Assembly (NCBI GenBank): GCA_902780985.1
Contig: CACZHN010000012.1
Span: 21,996 to 42,737, forward strand
Length of the DNA stretch: 20,742 nt
DNA from: an uncultured Lachnospiraceae bacterium
Lineage (GTDB): Bacteria > Bacillota_A > Clostridia > Lachnospirales > Lachnospiraceae
Reading direction: 5' to 3'
In this document: one piece after another, positions 8,700 through 14,970 of the stretch
How the letters are laid out: each line of letters begins with the position of its first letter
How positions within the stretch are numbered: the stretch's first letter is position 1
Made by a program: the position numbers and the translations under genes
The notes under the pieces: generated by a model
Seen by the model: only the letters and a program-made list of their open reading frames with translations
Told to the model about the DNA's origin: nothing
Databases searched by the model: none

Positions 8700-8740
8700 A
8701 AGGAGCCGGTTGCTGGGGTGTGATCCGCAACCGGCTCCTT
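8700..8740. terminator. Strong hairpin terminator after the AMP-ligase gene
   Basis: Perfect 14-base arms (8700-8713 and 8727-8740, core AGGAGCCGGTTGC) enclose a 13-base loop. On the plus strand the stem is followed by the weak tract TTCTGTATATTTG. On the minus strand it ends in CTCCTTTAATATT, so it could also stop a transcript from the other side. Confidence 0.75.
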
Positions 8741-8771
8741 CTGTATATTTGTTATGCATCGGTTAAAGTCA

Positions 8772-8828
8772 TTATCTTTGATCTTCGTAAACCCATCCGG
8801 CCCTGTGATAAACCCGGTACAAAAACAC
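8772..8828 (-). other. Candidate 18-residue ORF or small RNA unit
   Basis: The GTG at 8828 opens a frame that would encode MFLYRVYHRAGWVYEDQR and stops with TAA at 8772. AGGAG (8837-8841, minus) sits eight bases before the start, and a perfect extended -10 (TGGTATAAT) lies about 33 bases upstream. The 8700-8740 hairpin would end the transcript. I do not recognise the peptide. The unit could equally be a short non-coding RNA of roughly 150 bases, or chance. Confidence 0.25.
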
Positions 8829-8860
8829 AAAGTTAACTCCTGTTAAACTGACACATAATA

Positions 8861-8869
8861 ATTATACCA
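8861..8869 (-). promoter_or_regulatory. Minus-strand extended -10 promoter element
   Basis: The minus strand reads TGGTATAAT, a perfect TGnTATAAT extended -10, which can work without a good -35. The -35 region (ATATTA) is poor. No annotated gene lies downstream on this strand before the 8700-8740 hairpin, so it would drive only a short transcript. Confidence 0.45.
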
Positions 8870-9005
8870 TTAAATTAAGCAACTAATATATTGACGATTC
8901 CTACAATTGTGTGTCGTCGAATTCAGCATGTTGCGAAGTATATCAGCCGTTATGTAAACCAAAGGTGCTATTACAAAGCATTTTCTTTTTATCTTCGGGC
9001 TACTG

Positions 9006-9014
9006 TGCTATATT
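9006..9014 (+). promoter_or_regulatory. Probable promoter (-10) of the shikimate kinase-like operon
   Basis: TGCTATATT is an extended -10 match 49 bases before ATG9064. The -35 site is weak (TTTTTA). No better promoter is visible in the gap. Confidence 0.45.
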
Positions 9015-9063
9015 TATAGTTGGTTTAGGAACCTGAGGAATACATTTTACGGGACGGAGAATC

Positions 9064-9558
9064 ATGGATAACATCATATTAATCGGAATGCCCACATCGG
9101 GAAAAAGCACGGTGGGAGTAATACTTGCAAAGCTTCTGGGAATGGACTTTGTGGATACGGATCTGATAATTCAGAAAAGGGAAAAGAGGAAGCTTTCTCA
9201 GATCATCGAACAGGACGGCCTGGAGGGATTTCTGGCGATAGAAAATAAAGTCTGCTGTGACGTGGACTTACAGAATACGGTCATTGCCACCGGCGGCAGC
9301 GTGGTGTACGGCGAAGAAGGGATGGAGCATCTGAAGTCCATCGGCCGTATCATTTATCTGGAGATAGATTACGAAACACTGCAGACAAGACTTCATCATG
9401 TAAAGCAGCGCGGCGTGGTCCTGAAGCCGGGCCAGACTATAAAAGAGCTGTATGACGAGAGGGTTACCTTATATAAGAAATACGCGGACATTGTCCTGTC
9501 GGAAGAAGGTCAGGGAATAGAAGAAACGGTTCAGAAATGCGTGGAAGCGCTTAAATAA
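9064..9558 (+). CDS. Shikimate kinase-like protein lacking key substrate residues
   Basis: This 164-residue P-loop kinase has the size and fold signals of AroK. It has Walker A GMPTSGKST (8-16), DTD at 31-33, ATGGS (75-79), the lid segment with R116, and DER...LY..YAD with R133. In true shikimate kinases an arginine in the GExxFRxxE segment (R58 in E. coli AroK) binds shikimate; here the segment is EGFLAIE, with Leu57 at that position. The GGG motif is GGS. ATP binding looks intact, but shikimate as substrate is doubtful. From memory, similar FLAIE/GGSVVY variants occur in other Clostridia annotated as shikimate kinase. No other aromatic-pathway gene is near. CGGAG lies four bases before the ATG, and the next gene follows after 14 bases. 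Confidence 0.8.
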   Translation: MDNIILIGMPTSGKSTVGVILAKLLGMDFVDTDLIIQKREKRKLSQIIEQDGLEGFLAIENKVCCDVDLQNTVIATGGSVVYGEEGMEHLKSIGRIIYLEIDYETLQTRLHHVKQRGVVLKPGQTIKELYDERVTLYKKYADIVLSEEGQGIEETVQKCVEALK

Positions 9559-9572
9559 AAGGGGGTAAACTT

Positions 9573-9890
9573 ATGGCGGAAACAAAGGCAAAAACCACAT
9601 CCGGAACGGCAAAGAAGAAGACTTCTTCGACAGCGAAAAAGAAGACGTCGACGACTGCCAAGAAAACCACCGGAAGCCGCATACAGGTTACGGCAACGGA
9701 GAAGAAACTGGTGGAACTTTACAGAGCAGCCGACTCGGATACAAAGAAGGCAGCCCTTGCTCTTCTTAAGGGAGAGAAGTCGGAGACAGGCGGAATTCTT
9801 TCGTCGATCCTGGGGGACAACAACCTGCTGGGAAACCTGAATAATCTTATTCCGGGCATGAATCTTTTGAGGGACAATATCGACGAATAA
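9573..9890 (+). CDS. Small protein with Lys/Thr-rich repeat tail
   Basis: This is a 105-residue protein of unknown function. Residues 1-34 are a low-complexity basic tail built from AKKKTS/AKKTT repeats, like those of histone H1-type tails. Residues 38-70 look helical (TATEKKLVELYRAADSDTKK). The C-terminal part, 72-102, is rich in Gly, Asn and Leu (ILSSILGDNNLLGNLNNLIP) and may be amphipathic. There is no signal peptide or clear membrane span. GGGGG lies eight bases before ATG9573 and the gene sits 14 bases behind the kinase-like gene, so they are co-transcribed. A nucleic-acid-binding role for the tail is possible but unproven. Confidence 0.75.
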   Translation: MAETKAKTTSGTAKKKTSSTAKKKTSTTAKKTTGSRIQVTATEKKLVELYRAADSDTKKAALALLKGEKSETGGILSSILGDNNLLGNLNNLIPGMNLLRDNIDE

Positions 9891-9903
9891 ACATCTTTAT
9901 CGC

Positions 9904-9932
9904 TTGCATAAAATGCGGTAAACGAATATACT
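9904..9932 (+). promoter_or_regulatory. Strong promoter of the DUF4867 gene
   Basis: TTGCAT (9904-9909) and TATACT (9927-9932) are exactly 17 bases apart. An inverted repeat, TTTATCGC (9896-9903) and GCGGTAAA (9915-9922), flanks the -35 box and could be an operator or a weak hairpin. The leader of about 34 bases carries the strong ribosome site GAGGAGG. Confidence 0.75.
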
Positions 9933-9972
9933 TGAGAATATGATTTATTTATTTTTCAGAGGAGGTTGAAAC

Positions 9973-10593
9973 ATGCAGATTTATTCAGTTTTTGATCCTG
10001 AATTCAGTGAATTTGGAAAGGTACTTGAGGGTTACGATACAGCTGAACTCGTTGAGGCTATGAAGAAGATCGATATGCCTGCAGAAGGCGTAGCATATGA
10101 GCCGGGAATTGATTCTCTTGAGGCTTGCGGAATCTTTAAGGAACTTACAGACAACGCTTTCGGCGGAATGCCAATAGAGCTCGGTATGTGCTGGGGATAC
10201 AACAAGGCTCTTAACTGCCTCGAGTATCACAGAAACAGCGAGATCAACGTAGGAGCTACAGACTTCGTACTTCTTCTTGCAAAGCAGGAGAAGATCATCG
10301 ACGGAGTTCTTGATACAGCTGATGTTAAGGCTTTCAGCGCACCTGCAGGAGCAGTTGTTGAAGTTTATGCTACATCACTTCACTATGCACCATGCCGCGA
10401 CAACGCAGAAGGCTTCAGAGTAGCAGTTGTTCTTCCTAAGGGAACAAACACAGACCTTGATAAGGCTGCTGAGAAGAATGTTGAAGATAAGATGCTCTGG
10501 GCAAGAAACAAGTGGCTTCTTGCACATCCTGAATCATCAGAAGCTTCACAGGGCGCTTACATCGGTCTTAAGGGCGAGAACCTCAGTATCTAA
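9973..10593 (+). CDS. DUF4867 family protein (cupin-like, function unknown)
   Basis: This 206-residue soluble protein is recognised as DUF4867 (PF16161) from its family pattern. It starts MQIYSVFDPEFSEFGKVL, then has FGGMPIELGMCWGYN (63-77), EYHRNSEINVGATD (84-97), VEVYATSLHYAPC (129-141), FRVAVVLPKGTN, and a tail ending IGLKGENLSI. Conserved E84, H86, E90 and H137 sit where a cupin-type metal site could form, but that is inference. The function of the family is not known to me. Codon use is strongly biased (GCT, CTT, ACA, GGC) beyond its neighbours, and the promoter and ribosome site are near consensus, so the protein is probably abundant. It appears to be a single-gene unit. Confidence 0.85.
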   Translation: MQIYSVFDPEFSEFGKVLEGYDTAELVEAMKKIDMPAEGVAYEPGIDSLEACGIFKELTDNAFGGMPIELGMCWGYNKALNCLEYHRNSEINVGATDFVLLLAKQEKIIDGVLDTADVKAFSAPAGAVVEVYATSLHYAPCRDNAEGFRVAVVLPKGTNTDLDKAAEKNVEDKMLWARNKWLLAHPESSEASQGAYIGLKGENLSI

Positions 10594-10628
10594 TTCGGTT
10601 AATCACTCTTAAGAAAACATTTATACTT

Positions 10629-10644
10629 TTTCATTTAAATGAAA
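10629..10644. promoter_or_regulatory. 16-base perfect palindrome downstream of the DUF4867 gene
   Basis: TTTCATTTAAATGAAA is a perfect AT-rich inverted repeat. It is followed by a direct repeat of AGTGATATA at 10647-10655 and 10674-10682. It may be an operator for the lipoprotein gene downstream, since no terminator-like T run follows it. The binding protein is unknown. Confidence 0.35.
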
Positions 10645-10682
10645 TGAGTGATATACAGAGTCCTTAAAATATAAGTGATATA

Positions 10683-10717
10683 AAATGGGTGAGCCGAAGG
10701 GTTCACCCTATTTTATT
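10683..10717 (+). terminator. Intrinsic terminator-like hairpin just before the lipoprotein gene
   Basis: GGGTGA (10688-10693) pairs with TCACCC (10703-10708) around GCCGAAGGG and a T. The stem is extended by AAAAT/ATTTTA with one bulge, and the right arm runs into T-rich TATTTTATTA. It ends five bases before the GGAGG of the next gene, so any promoter for that gene must lie upstream of it. Confidence 0.7.
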
Positions 10718-10734
10718 ACTTGGAGGAAATGACA

Positions 10735-12096
10735 ATGGTTAAAAGTACGAAGAAGGCTTTGGTGATCTGTATGGCAGCTGCTATGATGATGTCGTCTGTT
10801 ACGGGATGTTCGGGAGGCGGGGCGAAAGCCGATGCGAGTCCTACTACCGAAGCGGTGACGGAAGCTAAACAGGAGGAGGCCGAAGTTACGGAAGCCGACA
10901 GCGGATCCGGTGAGGCAGATGAATCGGATGAAGATTCGGAAGATGTGGAATATAGTTTCTCTACTCCGGACGGAGAGGAAATAGGGGATGCGGAAGATCC
11001 CGGATGTAACGAGGCATCAATGATGATAGAAGATTTAAAGAGCCCGGTTACAAGTGAAAACCGCGGGGAATATGATTATACGGATAAGGCAATGGAGTAT
11101 CTGAATTACATCGGAACCAATCTTAAGGACAGAAATGCCGAGGATCCTGAAGGAAGCGACCATAACAAGGCTGTGGACTGGATCAAGGGCGAGCTTAAGG
11201 CCGCGGGATATACCGATGATCAGATAGAGGATCAGGAAGCCAAATCAGACGGATATAATATCCACAACATAGTTCTCACGATACCGGGAGAAGACGACTC
11301 GAAGCAGATCCTGGCAGGTGCGCATTATGACGGCGACGGCGTAGGAGATAACGGTTCAGGTACCGCGCTCCTTCTTGCAAATGCAGTCGGCCTTAAGGAT
11401 AAGAAGCCGCATTATACTACAAAGCTGATCTTCTTTGATGCGGAAGAAATGGGTCTTTACGGAAGCAGCTACTATGCAGACAACATGACTCAGGAAGAAA
11501 TAGATAAAACTCTTTATATGATAAATATAGATGCAATCGCAGTGGGCGACTATGCAAATGTATACGGCGGTCTTTATACGGGACAGGATGCTTATCTTCA
11601 TGATGAGTCGGGAGATAAGACACCGCCTGCACTTGAAGCTTATAACTATGCGATGAAGAATGCAAAGGATCTGGGAATTGATGTTCAGGGAACAAAGGAA
11701 CTGGACGGATATTATCAGAAGAACGGAACAGGCCCGGAGATCAAGGACAACACACTTTACACAAATCCATGGACAGCAGCCAATCCTGCACCAAAGAACA
11801 GTCTGGCCTTTTCACCGGCCACTATCCCGGCCAGTGATCACGTCGGCTTCATGACAAAGGGAATCGAATATATATACTTCGAAGCAACCAACTGGTTCGC
11901 CGGTTCCGATAAGTCACCGTTCGAAGCCTATACGGGATATCTGGAAACCTATGACGAAAGCCTGGGCGAAAACGGCATGTTCATGAACACAGAATACGAT
12001 ACACTCGACAATCTCAATACACTCTTCCCGGGAAGAGCGGAAGCACACTTCCATATGTACTCACCGCTTCTTTCAGCACTTCTTCTCTCGGAATGA
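10735..12096 (+). CDS. M28-family metallopeptidase lipoprotein
   Basis: This predicted secreted zinc aminopeptidase is anchored as a lipoprotein. From ATG10735 it has 453 residues: a basic start, a hydrophobic stretch and the lipobox SVTGC with C25 as the lipidated residue. Next comes an acidic, Thr/Ser-rich linker (about 30-75). The M28 catalytic domain has H197-Y-D, D205 in GDNGSG, the catalytic pair E237-E238 in FFDAEEMG, D266 in MINIDAI, and H369 in ASDHVGF, the expected five zinc-site positions. A longer frame from TTG10720 is rejected because GGAGG (10722-10726) lies eight bases before ATG10735. A terminator-like hairpin stands directly upstream. The last codons, Ser-Glu-stop, lie inside palindrome copy B. 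Confidence 0.92.
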   Translation: MVKSTKKALVICMAAAMMMSSVTGCSGGGAKADASPTTEAVTEAKQEEAEVTEADSGSGEADESDEDSEDVEYSFSTPDGEEIGDAEDPGCNEASMMIEDLKSPVTSENRGEYDYTDKAMEYLNYIGTNLKDRNAEDPEGSDHNKAVDWIKGELKAAGYTDDQIEDQEAKSDGYNIHNIVLTIPGEDDSKQILAGAHYDGDGVGDNGSGTALLLANAVGLKDKKPHYTTKLIFFDAEEMGLYGSSYYADNMTQEEIDKTLYMINIDAIAVGDYANVYGGLYTGQDAYLHDESGDKTPPALEAYNYAMKNAKDLGIDVQGTKELDGYYQKNGTGPEIKDNTLYTNPWTAANPAPKNSLAFSPATIPASDHVGFMTKGIEYIYFEATNWFAGSDKSPFEAYTGYLETYDESLGENGMFMNTEYDTLDNLNTLFPGRAEAHFHMYSPLLSALLLSE

Positions 12097-12149
12097 AACA
12101 GGGGGACGGGGGTTGACTACTCAACCCCCGTCCCCACGTTTCATTCCGA
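12088..12149. repeat. GGGGACGG-family palindrome, copy B, containing both flanking stop codons
   Basis: Two 29-base arms (12088-12116 and 12121-12149) match except at two adjacent positions, around the loop CTAC. Each arm reads TCGGAATGAAAC, two variable bases, then GGGGACGGGGGTTGA. The arms reach into both converging genes: the same TCG GAA TGA encodes Ser-Glu-stop in the peptidase gene (+) and in hflC (-). It should act as a bidirectional terminator. Confidence 0.92.
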
Positions 12150-13064
12150 TGTAGGAGGTGTCTGATATTCACTTTGCGAACTGATATCTTCATCAGTTCC
12201 GTATAGTATTCTGACAAGTTCCGAATCCTTATCGAGGAGAAGAACATTTCCGTTATTCGTAAGGGAAGCTTTAAGTGCATCCAGACCTCTGAGGAAATTA
12301 TAAAATTCAGCCTTGTCGGGATCATTATATGCCTCGGAAAGGATTCTCATATATTCCGCTTCGCCTTCGGCAATGATAGTTTCCGCATCTTTTTCTGCCT
12401 GTGCCAATGTAATGGTAACTTCTTTGTCGGTCTCATTCTTGATTATCTGAGCATCGGATTCACCCTTTGCCGTGTAGCTGGCGGCTATATTTTGCCTTTC
12501 GGAGATCATTCTCTCATAAACAGCGGTCTTATTATCATCCGGAAGATCCAGAGCCTTGATCTCGGCAGTCAATATGGTAATTCCGTATTCTGCTATGTCC
12601 GAATTGGATTCTTTCGTTATGGTCTCTGTAAGTAATGCTCCTCTGGCTGCAATAACATCATCCTGACTCATTGATGAGATAGTATTCTTTGTCGCATTAT
12701 ATACCGCTGCATCAATTCTTTCCTCAGCTCTTGTATCTATTGCGCCAAGTGTCTGATAATACTTGAGGGGATCTGTTACTTCCCAGAGAACATAGTCATC
12801 AGCTATCATTGACTTTTTATCCTTAGTGATAACATCACTGGTAGGAAGGTCATAAACTCTGGTTCCGCTGTAAACAAGCTGAACATCTTCTATAAAAGGC
12901 GTCTTAAAATGAAGACCCGGAGTATCATCTATTCTTGTTACTTTTCCGAATCTTTTAACAAGGGCATAATTATTATATTTTACTGTATAAAGTGAATTAT
13001 AGATTACGAGAGCAACAGCAATAAGAATCACTGCAAGAGCTATTAACTTAATCGTCTTCTTCAT
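12141..13064 (-). CDS. hflC: HflC, SPFH/band 7 membrane protein
   Basis: This 307-residue SPFH protein forms with HflK the complex that, in E. coli, surrounds and modulates the FtsH membrane protease. Residues 5-26 are a single membrane anchor, followed by the band 7 domain with NNYALVKRFGKVTRI, PGLHFKTPFIEDV and VTDPLKYYQT. A long helical region rich in Ala and Glu follows (about 190-270, AQAEKDAETIIAEGEAEYMR). The start is preceded by AAGGAGGG eight bases upstream, inside the end of hflK. No ftsH lies in the window. The last two sense codons and the stop are part of palindrome copy B, so its extreme C terminus is repeat-derived. Confidence 0.92.
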   Translation of the reverse strand: MKKTIKLIALAVILIAVALVIYNSLYTVKYNNYALVKRFGKVTRIDDTPGLHFKTPFIEDVQLVYSGTRVYDLPTSDVITKDKKSMIADDYVLWEVTDPLKYYQTLGAIDTRAEERIDAAVYNATKNTISSMSQDDVIAARGALLTETITKESNSDIAEYGITILTAEIKALDLPDDNKTAVYERMISERQNIAASYTAKGESDAQIIKNETDKEVTITLAQAEKDAETIIAEGEAEYMRILSEAYNDPDKAEFYNFLRGLDALKASLTNNGNVLLLDKDSELVRILYGTDEDISSQSEYQTPPTSE

Positions 13065-14094
13065 TTTCGGAGCCCTCCTTTGATCCGCCTGACTGTACGT
13101 CAGTGCTTGCTGTATTTCCGCTTATATTAACAAAGCTGTCCAGTGGATACATCGTCTGTGTATCACCGTCTGTTATAATTATCTTCATACCCGGAAGCAG
13201 ATCTTCCATAGTTTCATAGAACATACGCTTCTTTGTGATAAGCGGATACTGCTTATACTGCTCATAAATCTGTTCAAATCTTGATGCCTGACCTTCTGCC
13301 TCTGCTATACGGGCTTCCTTTTTACCTTCGGCTTCCTTTATGATCTTATCTGCCTTTGCTGTTGCCTCAGGCAGTTCCTGATTCTGATATTTCAGAGCAT
13401 TATTCTTCGCCGTATCAGCACCCTGCTTGGCCGTTTCAACCGATTTGAATGCTGCTATGATCTCATCTGTCGGCGGTTCCGAATCCTGTACTGTAATATT
13501 TATGACCGTAAGACCGATATTATGATTCGAAAGCTCCTGGATCATCTCTTCCTTAACTGCAGACTGGATCTGTCCTTTACCTGTAGTCATGGCTTCATCA
13601 ACCGTATAACTTGACACAACGGTCCTTATGGTAGAAAGCGCTATATCCTTAAGGATTTCCTCGGGATTGTTGGAATTATAGAGATATGCAACAGGATCTG
13701 AAACTTTGTACTCAAGATAGAAATCAATATTAAGCAGATTAAAATCCGAAGTAATCATGATTCCGTTTGTTTCGTCCGTGATATTCTGTCCCTCTCCGGC
13801 TATGGTGTAACCGACTCCCGTACCATGGGTAGTCATGTCAACTTTCTCAACCTGTTGGATAAAAGGTATCTTAAAATAGAGACCGGCAGTATCGGTTCTC
13901 ACTACCTTACCAAACATTGTTACTACCGCATTTTCCTGCTCATTAACATAATAATAGCTGCCGTTAATGACAAAGAACAGTATAACAACCGCTATCACTA
14001 TCTTTGCTATAGTAAAATAAAACTTGCTCGGGCTTTTCTCAGGTTTCCCGTTTTTACCGATAACTATATCGGCATCATCATTTTTATCTGCCAA
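13048..14094 (-). CDS. hflK: HflK, SPFH/band 7 membrane protein
   Basis: This is the 348-residue partner of HflC, encoded first. A charged cytosolic head precedes one membrane span at about 26-45. The band 7 domain includes NEQENAVVTMFGKVVRTDTA, GLYFKIPFIQQVEKV, and the family segment around ALSTIRTVVSSYTVDEAMT. A long Ala/Glu/Lys-rich coiled coil follows (about 225-285) and an acidic tail ends EGSENEEDD. The start is TTG at 14094: AAGGAGGG lies seven bases upstream and no in-frame ATG fits. The gene overlaps hflC by 17 bases. HflK proteins of Proteobacteria often begin with a Gly/Pro-rich stretch, absent here. Confidence 0.92.
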   Translation of the reverse strand: MADKNDDADIVIGKNGKPEKSPSKFYFTIAKIVIAVVILFFVINGSYYYVNEQENAVVTMFGKVVRTDTAGLYFKIPFIQQVEKVDMTTHGTGVGYTIAGEGQNITDETNGIMITSDFNLLNIDFYLEYKVSDPVAYLYNSNNPEEILKDIALSTIRTVVSSYTVDEAMTTGKGQIQSAVKEEMIQELSNHNIGLTVINITVQDSEPPTDEIIAAFKSVETAKQGADTAKNNALKYQNQELPEATAKADKIIKEAEGKKEARIAEAEGQASRFEQIYEQYKQYPLITKKRMFYETMEDLLPGMKIIITDGDTQTMYPLDSFVNISGNTASTDVQSGGSKEGSENEEDD

Positions 14095-14145
14095 TCTTTT
14101 TCCCTCCTTGTTTTATATGTATTTTGACTCGCACATATACAGTTT

Positions 14146-14174
14146 TTTATATCATTTATTTACTTCCCGGTCAA
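14146..14174 (-). promoter_or_regulatory. Promoter of hflK-hflC
   Basis: On the minus strand TTGACC (14169-14174) and TATAAA (14146-14151) are exactly 17 bases apart, a near-consensus promoter. The leader to the TTG start is about 45 bases. Confidence 0.8.
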
Positions 14175-14308
14175 TTTAAAAGTTTTAATCCAACTTTAAT
14201 GTTCGTTAAAAGACCATTTAATCTGGGAAATGTATATTATACCCATCGAAAGACAAAAACCAAGAAACATCGAAATATAAATCAGATTATTAAACGGAGG
14301 ATAAAATC

Positions 14309-14785
14309 ATGGATGAATTCACAAAGGTTGAGAGATTAGTAAATATTACAGGCGTATCATATGAGGATGCAAAGAATGCACTTAACGGATGCGACGGAAA
14401 CATAGTTGACGCAATGGTATATCTTGAGTCGGTAGGAAAGGTTGCAATCAATACAAAGTCAAGTATCGATCCGAGATTCGCACCTATCTCTGATGCAGAA
14501 GTTGCAGCTGCAGCAATCAAGAACGAGCAGAGAGCAGCAGTAACAGAGCAGAAGAAAAAGGGAGGTATCGGACAGTTCTTCGGAAAAATCCTCAGATTCC
14601 TTCTTTGCAATAAGATTACGATCAGCAGAGGTACACAGGATCTTATAACACTTCCTTTCATCGTTATGATCCTGGCAGGATGCATAAGCTTTAAGGTTAC
14701 AACAATCATAGTTATCTTATCACTCTTCTTCGGTATCAGATATACATTTAAGAAGGATACAGGAGCTGTAGCTTTAAACCAGTAA
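14309..14785 (+). CDS. Small membrane protein with UBA-like / DUF4342 domain
   Basis: This is a 158-residue protein. Residues of about 3-45 form a UBA-like three-helix segment (VERLVNITGVSYEDAKNALN, then DGNIVDAMVYLE), as found in DUF4342 and elongation factor Ts-type domains. A basic linker follows (EQKKKGGIGQFFGKILRF). Two adjacent hydrophobic stretches at about 110-145 resemble the DUF4342 C-terminal part and should lie in the membrane. GGAGG lies eight bases upstream of ATG14309. The gene is divergent from hflKC across 214 bases, so it has its own promoter (a TATATTAT stretch near 14232 is the likely -10). Codon use suggests good expression. The function is unknown. Confidence 0.75.
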   Translation: MDEFTKVERLVNITGVSYEDAKNALNGCDGNIVDAMVYLESVGKVAINTKSSIDPRFAPISDAEVAAAAIKNEQRAAVTEQKKKGGIGQFFGKILRFLLCNKITISRGTQDLITLPFIVMILAGCISFKVTTIIVILSLFFGIRYTFKKDTGAVALNQ

Positions 14786-14813
14786 AACAGTTAGTGAAGA
14801 TTTTTATATATAG

Positions 14814-14853
14814 AAAAAGCTGTCATCGGTTTTATGACTGATGGCAGTTTTTT
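14814..14853 (+). terminator. Intrinsic terminator after the UBA-like gene
   Basis: AAAAAGCTGTCATC (14814-14827) pairs with GATGGCAGTTTTTT (14840-14853), with two G-U pairs, around a 12-base loop. Six T residues close it. Confidence 0.9.
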
Positions 14854-14907
14854 CGTTGTGGGAAGACAGCAAAAAACAGGCAAAAGAGGGCGAATAATAA
14901 CTTTTGT

Positions 14908-14935
14908 TTGAGGTACGAATATTCTATCCTAATAC
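14908..14935 (+). promoter_or_regulatory. Probable promoter of the oxidoreductase gene
   Basis: TTGAGG (14908-14913) and TAATAC (14930-14935) are 16 bases apart. The leader is about 30 bases and carries AAAGGAGG before ATG14971. Confidence 0.5.
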
Positions 14936-14970
14936 CAGGAAGAAAAACAGCATCTCAAAGGAGGTAAGCC

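Larger units (their letters stand above)
8690..9063. other. Gene-poor gap of 374 bases
   Basis: Besides the hairpin at its left end, it holds a minus-strand extended -10 sequence (8861-8869), a 19-codon minus reading frame (8772-8828), and a plus-strand extended -10 sequence near the next gene (9006-9014). The stretch from about 8870 to 9000 is AT-rich and shows no coding signal, RNA fold or repeat that I can support. Confidence 0.6.

Noticed and set aside
8090..8830. Minus-strand 246-codon frame under the AMP ligase
   Set aside because: It overlaps the motif-bearing end of the ligase, has Cys/Ser-rich composition and is typical of a shadow frame. Only its upstream promoter-like site was kept.
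8893..8918. Imperfect inverted repeat GACGA...TCGTC around ACAATTGT
   Set aside because: The two arm pairs are not centred on the same axis and it is not near a defined promoter, so it is likely chance.
10720..10734. Longer start (TTG10720) for the M28 lipoprotein
   Set aside because: The ribosome site GGAGG lies within these codons. ATG10735 gives correct spacing and a clean lipoprotein signal peptide.
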